Assembly (NCBI RefSeq): GCF_016902345.1
Contig: NZ_JACJLR010000001.1
Location: 1-64,000 of the forward strand
DNA from: Mediterraneibacter glycyrrhizinilyticus
Lineage (GTDB): Bacteria; Bacillota; Clostridia; Lachnospirales; Lachnospiraceae
Length of the DNA stretch: 64,000 bases
Direction: 5' to 3'
Shown: piece after piece, positions 25,066 through 33,294 of the stretch
How positions within the stretch are numbered: position 1 is the first letter of the stretch
How the letters are laid out: each line of letters opens with the position of its first letter
Made by a program: the position numbers and the translations under genes
The notes under the pieces: generated by a model
Told to the model about the DNA's origin: nothing
Seen by the model: the letters and a program-made list of their open reading frames with translations, nothing else
Database searches by the model: none

Positions 25066-25734
25066 ATGGGAGAAAAGACCGGGAAAACGGAGGCAGAGCG
25101 CAGCAGTGTGGGAGCGCAGCGAGAAAGTGGAAAACAGCAGACGACGGAAAATCCGGTGCTGGACGTGATCCGGCACCGGAGATCGATACGGAGATTCTCA
25201 GACAGGCAGATTGAGGAAGAGATCCTGCAGGAGATCCTTGATGCGGGACTGTATGCGCCGTGCGCGGGAGGGCGGCAGGGAGTCATCTTCGCCGTATCCC
25301 AGGACAGGGAAGTCAACGAGCGGCTGGGAAAGATCAAGCGTGCTAATTCCAGCCCGCGCATGGCATCAGGCGGGAATTATGTTTCGAAGGAGCAGCCCAG
25401 CATTGCCGACGATCCGAAGCTGACCAATGCCTTTTATGATGCGCCCACAGTCATCACAATGTTTGCACCGAAGAATTTCCTCTTCGCTGTGGGGGACTGC
25501 GCGGTGGCTGCGGAAAACATGATGCTCGCGGCGGACTCCCTGGGGATCGGGTCCTGCTATATCGGACAGGGATGGACCGCCTTCGCGGATCCGTATGGTC
25601 AGGATATCCTGAAAAAGTGGGGAATACGGGGGGACTATCATGCACTGATGCAGCTCCTGCTGGGGTATCCGAGAGAGGGGGACCGGCATCCTGCGTCGAA
25701 ACCACGCAGAGAGGGCCGAGTGCTGCGGTTTTAG
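25066..25734 (+). CDS. nitroreductase-family flavoprotein
   Basis: This 222-residue FMN oxidoreductase begins with a charged 28-residue extension, then the family motif RHRRSIRRFSDRQIEEEIL that binds the FMN phosphate. Other motifs are DAGLYAPCAGGRQGVIFAV and DSLGIGSCYIGQG near residues 150-162. The AGGAGG for its ATG lies in the last codons of the radical-SAM gene. It may oxidise or reduce the modified peptide, or may be only a metabolic neighbour. The PNPOx-like gene follows 16 bp later. Length and motifs are complete. Confidence 0.9.
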   Translation: MGEKTGKTEAERSSVGAQRESGKQQTTENPVLDVIRHRRSIRRFSDRQIEEEILQEILDAGLYAPCAGGRQGVIFAVSQDREVNERLGKIKRANSSPRMASGGNYVSKEQPSIADDPKLTNAFYDAPTVITMFAPKNFLFAVGDCAVAAENMMLAADSLGIGSCYIGQGWTAFADPYGQDILKKWGIRGDYHALMQLLLGYPREGDRHPASKPRREGRVLRF

Positions 25735-25750
25735 AAGGAGGGATGAGAAA

Positions 25751-26083
25751 ATGGACGCAGAGACCTGTTTAAAGAAATTACAGTATGTAGGAGTGCTTGC
25801 ATTTGCGACGACAGACGGACAGGGAAATCCCCAGGTGCGCAATATCAGCGCGATCCACTATGAGCCGGATGCCATTTACTTTTTCACGGCCAGGGGAAAG
25901 GACTTCTGCCGGGAACTGCTCTCGGACGGCAGGGTGCAGGTGCTGGGATACACAAGATATAAAGAGATGATCCGCCTGTCGGCAAAGGCAGAGGCAGTCT
26001 CCCGGGAGGAACAGGAACACTGCCTGCACTGTGGAAATTGTTTTGAGCAATGTCCGGTGTCTGCGGTCCGGAGGAGGGGATGA
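25751..26083 (+). CDS. PNPOx-like flavin protein fused to a ferredoxin tail, internally deleted
   Basis: The frame has 110 residues. Residues 1-80 are the first half of a pyridoxamine-phosphate-oxidase-like split barrel (YVGVLAFATTDGQGNPQVRNISAIHY). At about residue 88 the sequence passes directly into EHCLHCGNCFEQCPVSAV, the last 4Fe-4S motif of a C-terminal ferredoxin domain. Intact relatives have about 200 residues with more of the barrel and a first Fe-S motif between. The frame is preserved. The join is in gaggaacaggaacac near 26002-26016. An FMN site is unlikely to form. GAAGGAGG precedes the start. Confidence 0.75.
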   Translation: MDAETCLKKLQYVGVLAFATTDGQGNPQVRNISAIHYEPDAIYFFTARGKDFCRELLSDGRVQVLGYTRYKEMIRLSAKAEAVSREEQEHCLHCGNCFEQCPVSAVRRRG

Positions 26084-26134
26084 GAACCCCCGGATCTCTT
26101 TCTAAGATCAATGACAAAACAGTTGTATCGCTGT

Positions 26135-26174
26135 ATGACGCTGTACTTTTCTGTTCCTGAGTGCGGTGTAAACA
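26135..26174. repeat. half copy of the dispersed hairpin repeat (copy C)
   Basis: About 40 bp starting atgacgctgtacttttctgt and containing gttcctgagtgcggtgt match one arm of the repeat complete at 53173-53271 (reverse orientation). The other arm is missing. It lies between the PNPOx fragment and the next promoter. Confidence 0.7.
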
Positions 26175-26202
26175 GCAGCAGGTGGTTTGTTAGCGCAAAC
26201 GC

Positions 26203-26231
26203 TTGTTCGATTTATCCGCTTGTGTTATCAT
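26203..26231 (+). promoter_or_regulatory. promoter with operator-like palindrome
   Basis: TTGTTC (26203-26208), 17 bp, and TATCAT (26226-26231) make a moderate promoter for the DUF5131 gene. Just upstream and overlapping lies agcgcaaacgct (26192-26203), an imperfect dyad resembling LacI-type operators. A stem tgcacg/cgtgca lies downstream in the leader. The regulator is unknown. Confidence 0.45.
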
Positions 26232-26309
26232 GGAGATATGATGTAAGAAGGCTCACTGCACGGTTTTACAAAAAACGTGCAGATGTACGAAGACAAGGAG
26301 CGAAACACA

Positions 26310-26686
26310 ATGCATGATATCTGGAATCCCTGGCACGGCTGCAGAAAATGCTCCGAGGGCTGCGAAAACTGTTATATGTACTTTCTGGACCGGATGCGGG
26401 ATCAGGACGGGAGCCGGATCTACCGGACAAAAGGGGGCTTTCGATATCCTCTGCAGAAAGACCGGCAGGGGCGTTACAAAGTCAAAAGCGGAGAGATGAT
26501 CCGGGTCTGCATGACCTCGGATTTCTTTCTGGAGGAAGCGGACGCGTGGCGGGATGAGGCATGGTCGGTCATGCGGGAGAGAAAAGATGTGAAATTTATG
26601 TGCCCCATTATCATCCGGTCACATGCAGGGAGTGCGCAAGCCGCCTGACCTGCAACGGCTGCTCGGACTGCGGAAAATGTACGTAG
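26310..26686 (+). pseudogene. DUF5131-like radical-SAM-type protein, internally deleted and frameshifted
   Basis: The beginning MHDIWNPWHGCRKCSEGCENCYMYFLDRM has the CxxxCxxC-type cysteines of the DUF5131 (phage-Gp37/Gp68-like) family. It reads normally to MRERKDVKF at about residue 95, then the frame fails. In another frame the sequence resumes as HPVTCRECASRLTCNGCSDCGKC, the Cys-rich end of the same family. Roughly 150 central residues are gone. Intact relatives have about 280 residues. The join is near 26596-26610. The plain frame ends after 122 residues and cannot be functional. Confidence 0.78.
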
Positions 26687-26860
26687 TTATAGTTGGCAGA
26701 GGTGGAAAAGTGTACCTGCTCCCGGATGAGATGTGGAAAAATTGTGTTGATTGTATGTAAAAGTGATGATAGTCTGTAATAGTGAGTGAAAATTTTGATG
26801 TTACGGTTCAGCCATAAGGTATGAAACAGACTGAACTGTTACAATTTGAGAGGAAAGAGA

Positions 26861-26885
26861 GAGACGGGCTTTATCAGTCCGTTTC
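26861..26885 (+). promoter_or_regulatory. leader hairpin of azlCD
   Basis: A ten-pair hairpin (gagacgggct, 26861-26870, with agtccgtttc, 26876-26885, G-U pairs included) sits six bases before the AzlC ribosome site. It may act in attenuation or protect the 5' end. No T-tract follows. A degenerate dyad gttacggttcag / ctgaactgttac lies further upstream (26800-26852). Confidence 0.45.
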
Positions 26886-26901
26886 TGTACGGAGGAGAAC
26901 A

Positions 26902-27654
26902 ATGCAGTCAGAGTCAACCGTTTTACAGTCAGGATCAACTGTTCCCAGATCCAGGATATTGAAAAAGGCGTTCAAAGCCGCCTTTCCCTATACGATACCG
27001 ATCTTTGCCGGGTTCTGGTTCCTGGGTATTACCTATGGGATCTATATGAATGTGTCCGGTTTTAACTTCCTGTACCCGATGCTCATGAGCCTGACCATAT
27101 TTGCGGGATCCATCGAGTTTGTCACGGTCAATATGCTCCTCGGGGCGTTTGATCCCCTCCAGGCATTTGCCATGACTCTGATGATCAATGCAAGGCATCT
27201 GTTCTACGGGATCTCCATGCTGGACAAGTTCCGGGGAATGGGATGGAAGAAGGTCTATCTGATCTTCGGGATGTGCGATGAGACATTTTCCATTAATTAT
27301 ACTGCGGATATCCCGGAGGATGTGGACCGGGGATGGTTCATGTTCTTCGTTACCCTTTTGAACCACCTGTACTGGTTTTCCGGCGCAACGCTGGGAGGCA
27401 TCTTCGGCTCCCTGATCAATTTCAGCACAGAGGGGCTTGATTTTGTCATGGTCGCCATGTTCGTGGTGATCTTCCTGGAGCAGTGGCTCAAAGAAAAGGA
27501 CCATACCAGTTCTCTGCTGGGACTGGGGATCTCTCTGGTCTGTCTGGCAGCGTTTGGAGCAGATAATTTTATCATCCCGGCGATGCTCGCGATCCTCGCA
27601 GTCCTGACACTGATGAGAAGGACGCTTGAGAAGAAAGGAGGAGAAGTACAATGA
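26902..27654 (+). CDS. azlC: AzlC-family branched-chain amino acid exporter, large subunit
   Basis: The protein has 250 residues. ATG 26902 is preferred because GGAGGAG lies at 26891-26897, and the upstream in-frame ATG at 26821 has no ribosome site. The AzlC motifs are present: [13 protein letters not shown] at helix 1, [15 protein letters not shown], and [17 protein letters not shown] near residue 95. There are about eight membrane helices. It pairs with AzlD to export leucine-type amino acids or analogues. The next gene overlaps by four bases, so they are coupled. Complete. Confidence 0.93.
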   Translation: MQSESTVLQSGSTVPRSRILKKAFKAAFPYTIPIFAGFWFLGITYGIYMNVSGFNFLYPMLMSLTIFAGSIEFVTVNMLLGAFDPLQAFAMTLMINARHLFYGISMLDKFRGMGWKKVYLIFGMCDETFSINYTADIPEDVDRGWFMFFVTLLNHLYWFSGATLGGIFGSLINFSTEGLDFVMVAMFVVIFLEQWLKEKDHTSSLLGLGISLVCLAAFGADNFIIPAMLAILAVLTLMRRTLEKKGGEVQ

Positions 27655-27977
27655 CATTGACGCAACAGATCATCACAGTCGCAATGGTGGTGCTGGGGAC
27701 TGCGGTCACCCGGTTTCTTCCCTTCCTGGTCTTCCCGTCGGGAAAGCCGACGCCGAAGTATGTGCAGTATCTTGGCAAATTCCTTCCGGCCGCGGTGTTC
27801 GGACTCCTTGTCGTCTACAGCCTGAAGGATGTGAGCATTTTTGCGGGAAGTCACGGGATCCCGGAGATGATCTCGATCCTGCTGGTCATCGTGCTGCACG
27901 TGTGGAAACGGCAGATGCTGCTGTCCATCGCAGGCGGGACAGTGTGCTATATGCTGCTGGTGCAGTTCGTGTTCTGA
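27651..27977 (+). CDS. azlD: AzlD-family branched-chain amino acid exporter, small subunit
   Basis: This 108-residue protein has four hydrophobic segments and the AzlD pattern [40 protein letters not shown] near residues 18-57. Its ATG overlaps the AzlC stop (ATGA). Together they form an inner-membrane exporter of branched-chain amino acids. GGAGG is placed in the final codons of azlC. A terminator follows about 60 bp downstream. Confidence 0.93.
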   Translation: MTLTQQIITVAMVVLGTAVTRFLPFLVFPSGKPTPKYVQYLGKFLPAAVFGLLVVYSLKDVSIFAGSHGIPEMISILLVIVLHVWKRQMLLSIAGGTVCYMLLVQFVF

Positions 27978-28036
27978 ATCATAATTCACTCTTGACAACT
28001 CACGGAAAATCGTTTGTATTTACTGGCATAGCAAGG

Positions 28037-28066
28037 GCGCTTGATCATCCGGTCAGGCGTCTTTTT
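28037..28066 (+). terminator. terminator after azlCD
   Basis: An 8-pair stem with G-U pairs (gcgcttga, 28037-28044, with tcaggcgt, 28053-28060) is followed by CTTTTT. Convincing position and T-run. Confidence 0.75.
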
Positions 28067-28097
28067 ACATAGATCAGGCATAAAAACAAAAGGGAAC

Positions 28098-28135
28098 AAA
28101 GGCGTTTCTCTGCAGATGGCAGAAGAAGCGCCTTT
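28098..28135 (+). promoter_or_regulatory. leader hairpin before the ATP-grasp gene
   Basis: The arms aaaggcgtttct (28098-28109) and agaagaagcgccttt (28121-28135) can pair over about 11 positions. It lies between the azlCD terminator and the ATP-grasp ribosome site, followed by a moderate T-rich stretch. It could be an attenuator of the ATP-grasp operon. Confidence 0.45.
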
Positions 28136-28164
28136 ATTCAGTTTTACAGGAGGGAAGCGATCAT

Positions 28165-29486
28165 ATGAGAGAACTGATTGAACACACGGAGGGGATAAAC
28201 CGACTGATGGCACGCTACGGCGTCAAGTTCGGGATTTACAAGGGCGGTGAGTTCCATGAGCAGCTCTTTCCCTTTGACGCGATCCCAAGGGTCATTACCC
28301 ACGAGGAGTTTCAGCAGCTGGAGAAGGGGCTGATCCAGCGGGTGGACGCCCTGAACCTGTTCCTGAATATATATACGGAGAAAAAAAGATCATACATGAC
28401 GGCGTGATCCACGAGGAATTTGTGTTTATCTCATCCGGTTATCTGCCTCAGTGCGAGGGGATCGCGCCGCCGAAGAACATATACAGCCACATTTCGGGCA
28501 TCGACCTTGTGCTGGGAAAAGACGGAGAGTGGTACATCCTGGAGGATAACTTAAGGATCCCCTCGGGAGCCTCCTATCCCATGATCGCCAGGGAGATCTG
28601 CAGACGGGTATCCCCGGCGACCTTCGGCAACAACTCTGTGGTGGACAACCGGAATTACGCGGCTATGCTGAAAGAGACGATGGACTGGGTGAACACCGGC
28701 GGCATCCCTGTGATCATGACGCCGGGGCGCTATAATGCGGCATATTTTGAACATTCTTATCTGGCGGAGCGGACGGGAAGCGAACTTGCCACCTGTACGG
28801 ATCTGTTTGTGGAAGACAACTATCTGTATTACCGGGACTATCGGGGAAGAAAACAGAAAGTGGGCGTGATCTACCGGAGGATCTCAGATGACTATCTTGA
28901 TCCGATGACATTCCTGCCCGAATCGCTGATCGGCATCCCGAATATCATGGACGTGTACCGCAGCGGAAATGTGGCGATCGTGAACGCGCCCGGCAACGGC
29001 GTTGCCGATGACAAGGGAATCTATTATTTTGTCCCGAAGATGATCCGGTACTATCTGGGCCAGGAGGCAATCCTGAAAAACGCTCCCACTTACCTGCCGT
29101 TTTATGAGGAAGACAGGAAATATGTGCTGGATCATCTGGAGAAGCTGGTCATCAAGGGCGTGGCTGAGGCAGGCGGATACGGCGTGATCTTCGGGAATGA
29201 ACTGAGCAGGGAAAGACTTGCACAGATGAAGAAGGTCATTGAGAAGGAGTCGCGCCGGTTCATCGCTCAGGAAGTCATTGATTTTCAGGATATGGAGGTC
29301 ATGGACGGCGACGAAAAAGTGCTCCGAAAAGCAGACTTAAGAGCCTTTGTGCTGTCCGGTGAGAAGACAAGGGTGTGGCCCGGCGGGCTGACAAGATTTT
29401 CAAGAAATGCGGACTCGTTTGTAGTCAACTCATCACAGGGAGGAGGATTTAAAGACACATGGGTGTTATCTCAATGGAAAAAGTAG
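28165..29486 (+). pseudogene. circularly permuted type 2 ATP-grasp protein with frameshift
   Basis: Two overlapping frames make one protein. Frame 1 (28165-28407) reads LIEHTEGINRLMARYGVKF and ends IYTEKKRSYMTA. Frame 2 continues IIHDGVIHEEFVFISSGYLPQCEGI and the ATP-grasp core (DGEWYILEDNLRIPSGASY, NAPGNGVADDKGIYYFVPKMI). The switch is at seven A residues (28381-28387), where a -1 slip or an indel would be needed. The rest is complete to the GGLTRFSR end. Intact relatives have about 440-470 residues and are predicted peptide or amino acid ligases. It begins an operon with alpha-E, transglutaminase and deacylase genes. A mutation, sequencing error or slippage are all possible. Confidence 0.85.
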
Positions 29487-30133
29487 ACCATCTGTACTGG
29501 CTGGGAAGGTATACGGAGAGGGTATATACGACGCTGCGGGTATTCTTCCACATTTATGACCGGATCATAGAGCAGCCGGAAGGAATGTATTCCAAATACT
29601 GCGAAAAGCTGGACATTCCCGATATCTATACGTCGAACCGTCAGTTTGTACAGTCCTATCTCTTCGGGGAGTACAATCCGGATTCTGTATATTCCAACAT
29701 GAAGCGGGCGTATGACAACGCGGTAGTACTCCGGGACGAACTGAGCACCACAGTCCTGTCATATGTGCAGCTTGCGCTGGATACATTTGATTCCTGCGGG
29801 AAGACGACGGCTCCTCTGCTGGAACTGCAGCAGGTGATCGATCATCTGCTCGCCTTCTGGGGAGGCGCGGACGACTATGTGGAGCAGGAGGACTGCCGGA
29901 ATATCCTGAAGTGCGGAAAATATGTGGAGAGGCTGGATCTCTGCATCCGGCTGGACTATCACGGGAAGGATCTGGAAAAAGAGTACCGGAAGCTGTGCAA
30001 CCGTCTGGGAAAGACGGGGCTTTCTTACAGCGAAAAAAATCTGGAGCGCATTGGGGAGATCATCCTGAAGGAAGAGGATCCGAAACGCTGTTACCGGGAG
30101 GCCCTGGGGTGCCTGGGCGGGCTGCTCATCTGA
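29459..30133 (+). CDS. alpha-E domain protein (DUF403)
   Basis: This 224-residue all-helical protein starts MGVISMEKVDHLYWLGRYTERVYTTLR, the typical alpha-E beginning. ATG 29459 overlaps the ATP-grasp end by 28 bp and has AGGAGG at 29441-29446, so translation is coupled. ATG 29474 lacks a ribosome site. The alpha-E domain is always found beside circularly permuted ATP-grasp and transglutaminase-like genes and is thought to assist ligation. No catalytic residues are known. Complete. Confidence 0.9.
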   Translation: MGVISMEKVDHLYWLGRYTERVYTTLRVFFHIYDRIIEQPEGMYSKYCEKLDIPDIYTSNRQFVQSYLFGEYNPDSVYSNMKRAYDNAVVLRDELSTTVLSYVQLALDTFDSCGKTTAPLLELQQVIDHLLAFWGGADDYVEQEDCRNILKCGKYVERLDLCIRLDYHGKDLEKEYRKLCNRLGKTGLSYSEKNLERIGEIILKEEDPKRCYREALGCLGGLLI

Positions 30134-30246
30134 GCGGCCGCCGGGAAGAAAGGAAAATGCGGAAGGAGAGGGGCAGATCCAGAACAGAAAAAGCTGTTTA
30201 TTATAGAAGAAAGCTGTATATATCATAAGAAAGCTGAGACAGATAT

Positions 30247-31095
30247 ATGAGGAAACTGAGATTTGAGTACAGTATGGAACTGAAGTTTTCGTCTCCGGTG
30301 AGCAGCCATTATTTTGCACTGCGCTGCGTCCCCGGGGACTCTTTGCGGCAGAAGATCGAACTGAAGAAGTGCCAGGTGACCCCTGCGGACTATACCGGCG
30401 CGGCGGAGGACGGATTTGGAAATCTTAAGCTCAGCGGATGCTGCAGGGCGCCTCATGATACATTTTCCTATCATGTGGCGGGAACGGCATGGACAGAGGG
30501 GATGGGAGTATGGAAATGCCCCCTCCATCCCATGTACCGGTATCCGTCCGCGTATACCCGGTTTGATCCTGAGGTGGTGCGGTTTTCCGAAGCGGTCCGG
30601 GACGAGTGCAGGAAGGAATCCGCGGAAACGGTCCTGGAAAAGGCGGTCTGCGCCATGCACTATCTTCATGTGCATTTTGAATATATGCCGGGAGTGACAG
30701 ATGTCAGTACGACTGCCGCTCAGGCGCTGGCGATCGGAAAAGGGGTATGCCAGGACTATGCCCATATCATGATTGCTGTGATGCGGTATATGAAGATCCC
30801 GGCACGGTATGTAAACGGGCTTATGATCGGAGAGGGGGCGACCCATGCGTGGACGGAGGTGTATACGGACGGCGGATGGTACGGATTAGACCCGACCAAT
30901 GATCTGCATATCGATGAATATTATATCAGCCTTGCCCATGGGCGGGACTATGGGGACTGCATCGTGGACAGAGGGATCTTTCTGGGAAATGCTTCCCAGG
31001 AACAGAAAATCTATGTAAATGTGGAGGAGATCAAAGATGGTAGAGACAGTTGTGTCAATGGAACTGCCGGTGGACGAGAAGCTGACGATCCGTAA
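30247..31095 (+). CDS. transglutaminase-like cysteine protease/ligase
   Basis: The protein has 282 residues. An N-terminal beta domain (Bact_transglu_N, residues 1-100) is followed by the transglutaminase-like core with a Cys-His-Asp triad: GVCQDYAHIM (Cys near 166), THAWTEVY (His near 200) and GLDPTND (Asp near 215). It has no signal peptide. In this conserved operon type it is predicted to cleave or transfer the peptide made by the ATP-grasp protein. The end overlaps the next start by 59 bp. The last ~20 residues are read in the overlap and may be a late extension. The role is inferred from the family. Confidence 0.88.
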   Translation: MRKLRFEYSMELKFSSPVSSHYFALRCVPGDSLRQKIELKKCQVTPADYTGAAEDGFGNLKLSGCCRAPHDTFSYHVAGTAWTEGMGVWKCPLHPMYRYPSAYTRFDPEVVRFSEAVRDECRKESAETVLEKAVCAMHYLHVHFEYMPGVTDVSTTAAQALAIGKGVCQDYAHIMIAVMRYMKIPARYVNGLMIGEGATHAWTEVYTDGGWYGLDPTNDLHIDEYYISLAHGRDYGDCIVDRGIFLGNASQEQKIYVNVEEIKDGRDSCVNGTAGGREADDP

Positions 31096-31999
31096 AAACC
31101 GGATCATGCCGGCCCATCCTACCGGAGAGGAAAAGCGGATCGCAGTCGTGACAGGGACCCACGGAGACGAACTGGAGGGACAGTTTGTGTGCTATGAACT
31201 GATCCGGAGGCTGAAGGCGGAGCCGGGATACCTGAAAGGGATCGTGGACGTCTATCCGGCGCTGAACCCTCTGGGGATCGATTCGATCACCCGGGGGATC
31301 CCCATGTTTGACCTGGATATGAACCGGATCTTTCCGGGAAACGAGGAAGGACCGATGATGGAATCCCTTGTTTCCAGGCTGACGGAGGATCTGAAAGGGG
31401 CGGATCTGTGCGTGGATATCCATGCCAGTAATATTTTTCTCATGGAGCTTCCCCAGGTCAGGATCAATGAGCTCACGGCAGAGAAGCTGGTCCCGCTGGG
31501 AGAGAAGATCAATGTGGATTTTGTGTGGGTGCACGCTTCTTCCACTGTGCTGGAATCCACCCTCGCCTACAGCCTGAACAGTGTGGGAACGCCCACTCTG
31601 GTGGTGGAGATGGGGGTCGGCATGCGGATCACAAGGGATTACGGGTATCAGCTTGTAGAAGGGATCCTGAACGTGATGAAGGAGATGGAAGTATGGGAAG
31701 GCGCTGTGGGCGAAGTGAGAAAGCCCATTGTATCCACGGACCGGGCGGTCGGGTATCTCAATGCGGACAGCGCCGGGATCTATGTGCCGCATGTGAAGAT
31801 CGGCGGGCATGTGGAAGAAGGAGAACTTCTGGGGGAGGTCTTAAATCCTCTGACCGGAGACGTGGAGCAGGCGGTGACCGCCCCCATCTCCGGGATGGTA
31901 TTTACCAGGAGGGAATATCCCGTGGTCTACAGCGGTTCGCTTCTGGGGAGGATTCTTGGAAGCAGAGAAGGGGAGGAAAGAGACAATGAGGAAGACTGA
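31037..31999 (+). CDS. zinc deacylase, AstE/AspA family (1)
   Basis: This 320-residue metalloenzyme belongs to the succinylglutamate desuccinylase/aspartoacylase family (M14-like). ATG 31037 is chosen because GGAGGAG precedes it, while upstream codons have none. Zinc ligands are His and Glu in GTHGDELEG (residues 38-46) and His in VDIHASN near 120, with a Glu in VVEMGVGMR near 190. A C-terminal beta segment (PISGMVFTRREYPVVY) closes the site. It would hydrolyse an N-acyl or amide bond in the product of the ATP-grasp cluster. It overlaps the second deacylase by 14 bp. Confidence 0.9.
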   Translation: MVETVVSMELPVDEKLTIRKNRIMPAHPTGEEKRIAVVTGTHGDELEGQFVCYELIRRLKAEPGYLKGIVDVYPALNPLGIDSITRGIPMFDLDMNRIFPGNEEGPMMESLVSRLTEDLKGADLCVDIHASNIFLMELPQVRINELTAEKLVPLGEKINVDFVWVHASSTVLESTLAYSLNSVGTPTLVVEMGVGMRITRDYGYQLVEGILNVMKEMEVWEGAVGEVRKPIVSTDRAVGYLNADSAGIYVPHVKIGGHVEEGELLGEVLNPLTGDVEQAVTAPISGMVFTRREYPVVYSGSLLGRILGSREGEERDNEED

Positions 32000-32921
32000 G
32001 ATCTATCATATGGGGTCCCCCTACAGGGAGGACCTTTCCATCAGCGGGTATACCTTCGGACACGGAAGAAAATCCGCCTGTATCGTGGGGAGTATCCGGG
32101 GAAATGAAGTACAGCAGCTCTACGTCTGTTCACAGATCATAAGGAAGCTGGGGGAGCTGGAGGCGGCCCACGCCATTACCGCGGACAGGGAGATCCTGGT
32201 GATACCTTCGGTCAACCACCATGCCATGAACCTGGGAAAACGGTTCTGGCCGGTGGACAATACAGATATCAACCGGATGTTCCCGGGATACGACCTGGGA
32301 GAGACGACGCAGCGGATCGCTGCCGGTGTATTTGACAAGGTGAAGGACTATGATTACGGGATCCAGTTTGCCAGCTTCTACCTGCCCGGCGACTTTATCC
32401 CTCATGTGCGCATGATGGATACCGGAAGGCAGAACACCAGTCTTGCCGGACTGTTCGGGCTCCCCTATGTGGTGGTGCGCAGACCGAAACCGATCGATAC
32501 GACCACACTGAACTATAACTGGCAGATCTGGGATACCAGCGCGTTCTCACTGTACACGACGGAGACGGATTTTATCGACGAGGTGTCCGCGCGGCAGGCT
32601 GTGGCGGCGGTGCTGCGCTTCCTGACACGAATGGGAATCCTGAAATATAACAGCCACAGCGGATATATCTCCACTGTGATCGAGGAAGAGGAGCTGACCT
32701 CTGTGAGGACCGCGGCGGGAGGGATATACCGCCGTCTGTGCCGGCCCGGTGATGAGGTGCGGATGGGCACTCCGCTTGCAGAGATCGTGCATCCGTATGA
32801 GGGAAATGTGATCTCCACGGTGCTCTCTCCTACGGAGGGAATCGTGTTTTTTACGCATAAGAAGCCCCTGGCGACAGAGAATGAGGTGATCTGCAAGATC
32901 ATCCGGAGACTGCACCAGTAG
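31986..32921 (+). CDS. zinc deacylase, AstE/AspA family (2)
   Basis: The second deacylase (311 residues) starts at ATG 31986 after GAGGAAAG. It shares the C-terminal hairpin PTEGIVFFTHKKPLA and the RMFPGYDLGETTQRIAAGVF helix region with the first. The zinc motif is changed: SIRGNEVQQLYVCSQI replaces GTHGDELEG (Arg in place of His), and the region that carries the third ligand in the first protein reads IQFASFYLPGDFIPHVRM. It may be a catalytically altered partner of the first enzyme, so a heteromer is possible. It is the last gene of the operon. Confidence 0.85.
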   Translation: MRKTEIYHMGSPYREDLSISGYTFGHGRKSACIVGSIRGNEVQQLYVCSQIIRKLGELEAAHAITADREILVIPSVNHHAMNLGKRFWPVDNTDINRMFPGYDLGETTQRIAAGVFDKVKDYDYGIQFASFYLPGDFIPHVRMMDTGRQNTSLAGLFGLPYVVVRRPKPIDTTTLNYNWQIWDTSAFSLYTTETDFIDEVSARQAVAAVLRFLTRMGILKYNSHSGYISTVIEEEELTSVRTAAGGIYRRLCRPGDEVRMGTPLAEIVHPYEGNVISTVLSPTEGIVFFTHKKPLATENEVICKIIRRLHQ

Positions 32922-33051
32922 ATGTGGCCTGTAAACATCGGAAAAGGAGAGTTTCAGAACAAGAGTCTCAGAACAATGTGGCAGGAACCAGACAGGAGTG
33001 CTATAATACAGACATAACATAGTGTTCGGCAGTTTACCGGGAGGTGAGCGT

Positions 33052-33171
33052 ATGGATGTATTAGGATTTGTGCTCTTTATACTGGCATGCGGAGGAATCG
33101 TTGCAGCAATGTTCCTGCGCGGCAGGGCGTGGAAGGATTTTACAGACAGTGTGACAGATAAAAAAGAGTAG
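33052..33171 (+). CDS. 39-residue single-helix membrane protein
   Basis: The small ORF starts MDVLGFVLFILACGGIVAAMF with GGGAGGTGAG 4-13 bases before the ATG. Residues 4-22 are one hydrophobic helix, and the tail is charged (RGRAWKDFTDSVTDKKE). TATAAT at 33002-33007 could drive it. It lies between the deacylase operon and a terminator-promoter module. Unrecognised family. Small membrane proteins often regulate a transporter or sensor. Coding is judged from the ribosome site and composition. Confidence 0.6.
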   Translation: MDVLGFVLFILACGGIVAAMFLRGRAWKDFTDSVTDKKE

Positions 33172-33189
33172 GGGAAGTATTTACCAAAA

Positions 33190-33246
33190 GGTATATACTG
33201 CAAAACTAAACGAGTCTTCTGAGGAAGGCTCGTTTTTTCTATAATT
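33190..33246 (+). promoter_or_regulatory. compact terminator-promoter module (copy 2)
   Basis: This is the second copy of the 57-bp module: stem acgagtctt (33210-33218) with aaggctcgt (33225-33233), six T residues, then TATAAT at 33240-33245. It matches 18685-18741 at 47 of 57 positions, with stem changes that keep pairing. It ends the small membrane gene transcript and starts that of the DUF362 lipoprotein. Confidence 0.8.
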
Positions 33247-33294
33247 AAATCGGGAAAAGAAAGAGTGATTCACGTAGGAAAGGAGAGTGAAAAG

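Noticed and set aside
28378-28391. Programmed -1 frameshift in the ATP-grasp gene
   Set aside because: The A-run could allow slippage, but no downstream stimulatory pseudoknot was seen and other genes nearby have plain indels. A mutation or read error is more likely.
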